A program made the position numbers and the translations under genes. A stretch of 15,704 nt of DNA, from assembly GCA_900772775.1 (NCBI GenBank), contig CAAGRW010000135.1, positions 1 through 15,704 of the forward strand, in the 5' to 3' direction. A model generated the notes under the pieces. The model had not been told where the DNA came from and did no database searches. It was given only the letters and a program-made list of their open reading frames with translations. This DNA comes from Candidatus Rifleibacteriota bacterium (GTDB lineage Bacteria > Vulcanimicrobiota > Xenobia > Xenobiales > Xenobiaceae). Positions 15,701 to 15,704 of the stretch are shown here, piece after piece. Each line of letters opens with the position of its first letter. Position 1 is the first letter of the stretch.

Positions 15701-15704
15701 GGCA
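12704..15704 (-). CDS. TPR protein with long acidic N-terminal repeat arrays (5'-truncated)
   Basis: The frame is open through the right edge, so the start is not in the window. The ATG at 15676 is only the Met inside a repeat. About 1000 residues are visible (numbered here from that Met). At the N-terminal side come nine MGGYDY units of 24-26 residues, then a short link (KTFTVVSLAKVADA), then eight 15-residue units VEPEAVATVEPTEEA (residues 231-350). From about residue 370 to the end is a TPR solenoid, with units such as MDDAINQYRQILRRKPDS, KVDEAAELYEAIIQKDPNH and EYREAVRYLRRAIELAPE. It closes with LRYNLAMLFYQTDRLQEAL and YRDV, as in the downstream giant TPR protein, and a basic end (KGRGVPPRRK). 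Both arrays are acidic and probably disordered. Localisation is unknown because the N-terminus is missing. Function as a binding scaffold is inferred. Confidence 0.85.
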   Translation of the reverse strand, partial: AQQPEGEQLMGGYDYEPEAQAQHVEAQPEGEQLMGGYDYEQPEAQAQHVEAQPEGEQLMGGYDYEPEAQAQPVDAQPEGEQLMGGYDYQQPEAEAQPVDAHPEGEQLMGGYDYQQPEAQAQHVEAQPEGEQLMGGYDYQQPEAEAQPVDAHPEGEQLMGGYDYQQPEAEAQPVGAQPEGEQLMGGYDYQQPEAEAQPVDAQQPEGEQLMGGYDYEPEAQAQHVEAKTFTVVSLAKVADAVEPEAVATVEPTEEAAEPEAVATVEPTEEAVEPEAVATVEPTEEAVEPEAVATVEPTEEAVEPEAVATVEPTEEAVEPEAVATVEPTEEAVEPEAVATVESTEEAVEPEAVATVEPTEEAVEPIDDGLCSLSVESELPPEYLEEAKRLREKLVGADVTTAIGDYRRAIENSPENLVLRTDLADVHLRFSLMDDAINQYRQILRRKPDSVALRHRLACAHLWNEDFDEAVNVYFDLVELHTKNEQYADVIDVLQTILSLDPQNFKARRLLIERFIAQDKIDLAIHHLRQFVDTALSLGSVDNAISALKQLIELSDDPAFVERLAKVYEDHDNVTEAIVYYRILSKRYTQEEKWTEALAICEKLVSLEPDNFDERRLLISLYQNLGRYDKAMAEQFSLAGLYKEQDKVDEAAELYEAIIQKDPNHYEARRCLVDCYLAKGDLAAAMIQAEPLTERYQSERLYAQAIEMYRRLVDADPTSVELREKLLSFYTLDDQRDNMLSELLTLDEIHENKGEYREAVRYLRRAIELAPERAELHCRLARLYDEQLQSVSGAMQEYKKVFELNPGDAAAMSRYAQLLVNQRKPKEAASVLLKLQSVDKEVGKKAIDDICQSFLDKISQDGADLNTRFSYGELCYHLNRISDAIEQFQKTHVDRDLELRSRNMLGLSFIKMPRMREMAIRQFRLGLDTKGHAEQDYLELRYNLAMLFYQTDRLQEALTEFKSILAFDVTYRDVEARVKDLQAKIAAGGGASKGRGVPPRRK
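14627..14986 (-). repeat. 45-bp tandem array encoding VEPEAVATVEPTEEA
   Basis: Eight nearly identical 45-bp units encode a 15-residue acidic repeat. Protein-level variants are one AEP unit (second) and one VES unit (seventh); the rest differ only at synonymous sites. The units keep frame exactly. High identity suggests recent expansion by slippage or unequal recombination. Confidence 0.92.
15029..15704 (-). repeat. 72-78-bp tandem array encoding MGGYDY units, running off the edge
   Basis: Nine visible units, plus part of another, encode MGGYDY followed by EPEAQ or QQPEA, then HVEA or PVDA, then a PEGEQL close. Unit length varies between 24 and 26 residues by whole codons (E against EQ/QQ, AQ against AQQ). 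Bases 15626-15704 are identical to 15029-15107, an offset of 597 bases (eight units), so multi-unit blocks as well as single units have been copied. The array continues beyond the window. Confidence 0.92.

Noticed and set aside
1329..15704. Possible mobile element or phage origin of the repeat-rich gene train
   Set aside because: No transposase, integrase, terminal inverted repeats, tRNA or phage genes were seen. The repeats are coding and keep frame.

Overview
The window reads as chromosomal DNA of an uncultured bacterium with a Gram-negative-type envelope. The clues are an O-antigen ligase/polymerase-type membrane protein, Shine-Dalgarno-led genes with ATG, GTG and TTG starts, and very heavy use of TPR, roadblock/LC7 and DUF4388-like domains. 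This mix recalls non-photosynthetic Cyanobacteriota (Obscuribacter/Melainabacteria-like) or other TPR-rich environmental lineages, but nothing here fixes the taxonomy. No tRNA, rRNA, insertion sequence, phage gene or CRISPR array was seen.

Layout. Positions 1-338 (+) hold the C-terminal SPASM tail of a radical SAM protein cut by the window edge. Positions 339-498 carry a likely promoter and a strong Shine-Dalgarno for a 250-residue C39-like (papain-fold) protein at 499-1251 (+). A 19-bp-stem hairpin at 1273-1318 lies between this gene and the convergent minus-strand block, and can end transcription from both sides.

Everything from 1329 to the right edge is one minus-strand gene train. In transcription order it is: a TPR protein with two long acidic/tyrosine repeat arrays (open at the right edge); a 1472-residue all-TPR protein; a signal-peptide/one-TM protein with ten FAPPK repeats; a duplicated DUF4388-like protein; a small roadblock/LC7 protein; a TPR - acidic linker - roadblock protein; and an O-antigen ligase-type membrane protein with C-terminal TPRs. 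Spacing is 0 to 177 bases, so the last five or six genes are probably one operon ending at the shared terminator.

Working model (inference): the train encodes a membrane-linked scaffold. Large TPR solenoids and roadblock dimerisation domains would provide a cytoplasmic or inner-membrane platform. The Lys-Pro-rich tail of the anchored protein could meet the acidic tails of the TPR proteins. The last gene would join or polymerise surface glycan. No Ras-like GTPase, kinase or secretion ATPase is visible here to say what drives or controls it.

The most unusual features are: the three DNA-level tandem arrays (36, 45 and 72-78 bp units), including a 79-bp exact block repeated 597 bp apart at the right edge; a nine-unit array of divergent 34-residue TPRs; two roadblock proteins without a GTPase; and the ligase gene, which begins at a TTG directly after the TAA of the upstream gene and in the same frame.
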